DNA of 64,000 nucleotides, taken from Nematostella vectensis. Taxonomy: Eukaryota; Cnidaria; Anthozoa; Actiniaria; Edwardsiidae. Location of the stretch: the NCBI RefSeq assembly GCF_932526225.1, contig NC_064036.1:494001-558000 (forward strand), given 5' to 3'. Made by a program: the position numbers and the translations under genes. The notes beneath the pieces are model-generated. The model was not told the origin of the DNA, did not search any database, and saw nothing but the letters and a program-made list of their open reading frames with translations. Numbering within the stretch: the first letter of the stretch is position 1; each line of letters begins with the position of its first letter. Shown piece after piece: positions 63,588 through 64,000 of the stretch.

Positions 63588-63868
63588 CATCTACAGGGGC
63601 CACACTCAACTCGGAATCATAGGGGTCCATAAAAGCAAGGTGTCGCAGAACCTTTTCCTGTCCTCCTTTCCCTCCTTCATCAGGAACACCTGTGCAGCCG
63701 ACACCCTTAGGTGGATGGGGTGCACAGGTGCTTTGGGTCTGGCCCTGAAGATGGCACAGTGACCACAAGATGTACCAGAATGAAATTGTATATACTGTAA
63801 AAACATGTGAGTAGAAAACAGTCAATAGCCATGGAGTTTTTAGTGTGTTGTACATGTTATAGGATTTA
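63588..63868. other. Unique segment replacing the piggyBac-like element
   Basis: Flanking sequence aligns with the monomers (left up to GTCAA at 63583-63587, right from TAATTACTTACAG at 63871), but this interval has no counterpart in the array. It is GC-richer than its surroundings and open in two minus-strand frames (63547-63855, 102 codons; 63606-63806, 66 codons). I recognise no domain in either. On the minus strand a pyrimidine-rich TTTTTACAG near 63800 could be a splice acceptor. It could be an exon or gene fragment, another repeat, or ancestral sequence lost from the array. Confidence 0.45.
63687..63730. other. 10-bp perfect inverted repeat (hairpin)
   Basis: CACCTGTGCA at 63687-63696 and TGCACAGGTG at 63721-63730 are exact reverse complements with a 24-base loop. 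Each arm contains CACCTG/CAGGTG, the E-box core. Function is unknown. Confidence 0.6.
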
Positions 63869-64000
63869 CCTAATTACTTACAGTATTTTTTAATAGAATT
63901 TTTTACTTGTATAATTTAGATGAGTAATACATACTTTTCATAGTATGTTGTAGAACTCATCTCGTTCCTCCTAAATAACAATCAAAATTATGTTTGTTAT

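Larger units (their letters stand above)
62138..64000. repeat. Divergent monomer relative (runs off the window)
   Basis: Starts with CAAAATCCGCAATACTGTC, is interrupted at 62,190 by an insertion, resumes at 62,873 and follows the monomer order to the edge, with many substitutions and indels. It has a unique segment instead of the piggyBac-like element. It is the outgroup for the array. Confidence 0.85.

Overview
The window is non-coding eukaryotic repeat DNA. A head-to-tail tandem array of a roughly 2.0-kb monomer fills positions 1 to about 61,734. I count 32 monomers (29 full, 3 truncated) and one partial, all in one orientation, differing by scattered substitutions, homopolymer changes and a few indels. 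No protein-coding gene, rRNA, intact tRNA or CRISPR array is supported. Low overall GC, TTAA-bounded MITE-like elements, a tRNA-derived SINE-like block and the scale of the array point to a nuclear genome, probably an invertebrate animal. I cannot name the species from sequence alone.

Each full monomer, phased here to start at CAAAATCCGC, looks like a mosaic of older mobile elements. In order it holds: (1) a ~294-bp inverted-repeat element with TTAAAGGGG ends, resembling T2-type MITEs; (2) AT-rich spacer with ATT, poly-T and TA microsatellites; (3) a ~117-bp element with TTAACCCGTGAA / TTCACGGGTTAA ends, resembling a piggyBac-type MITE; (4) about 500 bp of AT-rich spacer; (5) a GC-richer block whose minus strand carries tRNA-like A and B boxes followed by a T run, with a second weaker pair of boxes about 180 bp away.

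There is higher-order structure. From 1 to about 7.4 kb, truncated 1,121-bp monomers alternate with full ones in a 3.12-kb composite repeat; the truncation has a scar of templated insertions. From about 13.8 to 32.0 kb the monomer series reappears at about 33.9 to 56.1 kb in the same order, with single-monomer losses and gains. A further ~3.4-kb segment of that series recurs at 56.1 to 59.5 kb.

The array ends at about 61,734, fused to a strongly divergent relative of the monomer that continues to the window edge. That relative carries a 682-bp TTAA-flanked insertion (62,191 to 62,872). In place of the piggyBac-like element it has a unique ~280-bp segment (63,588 to 63,868). It therefore acts as an outgroup for reconstructing how the monomer formed before it was amplified.
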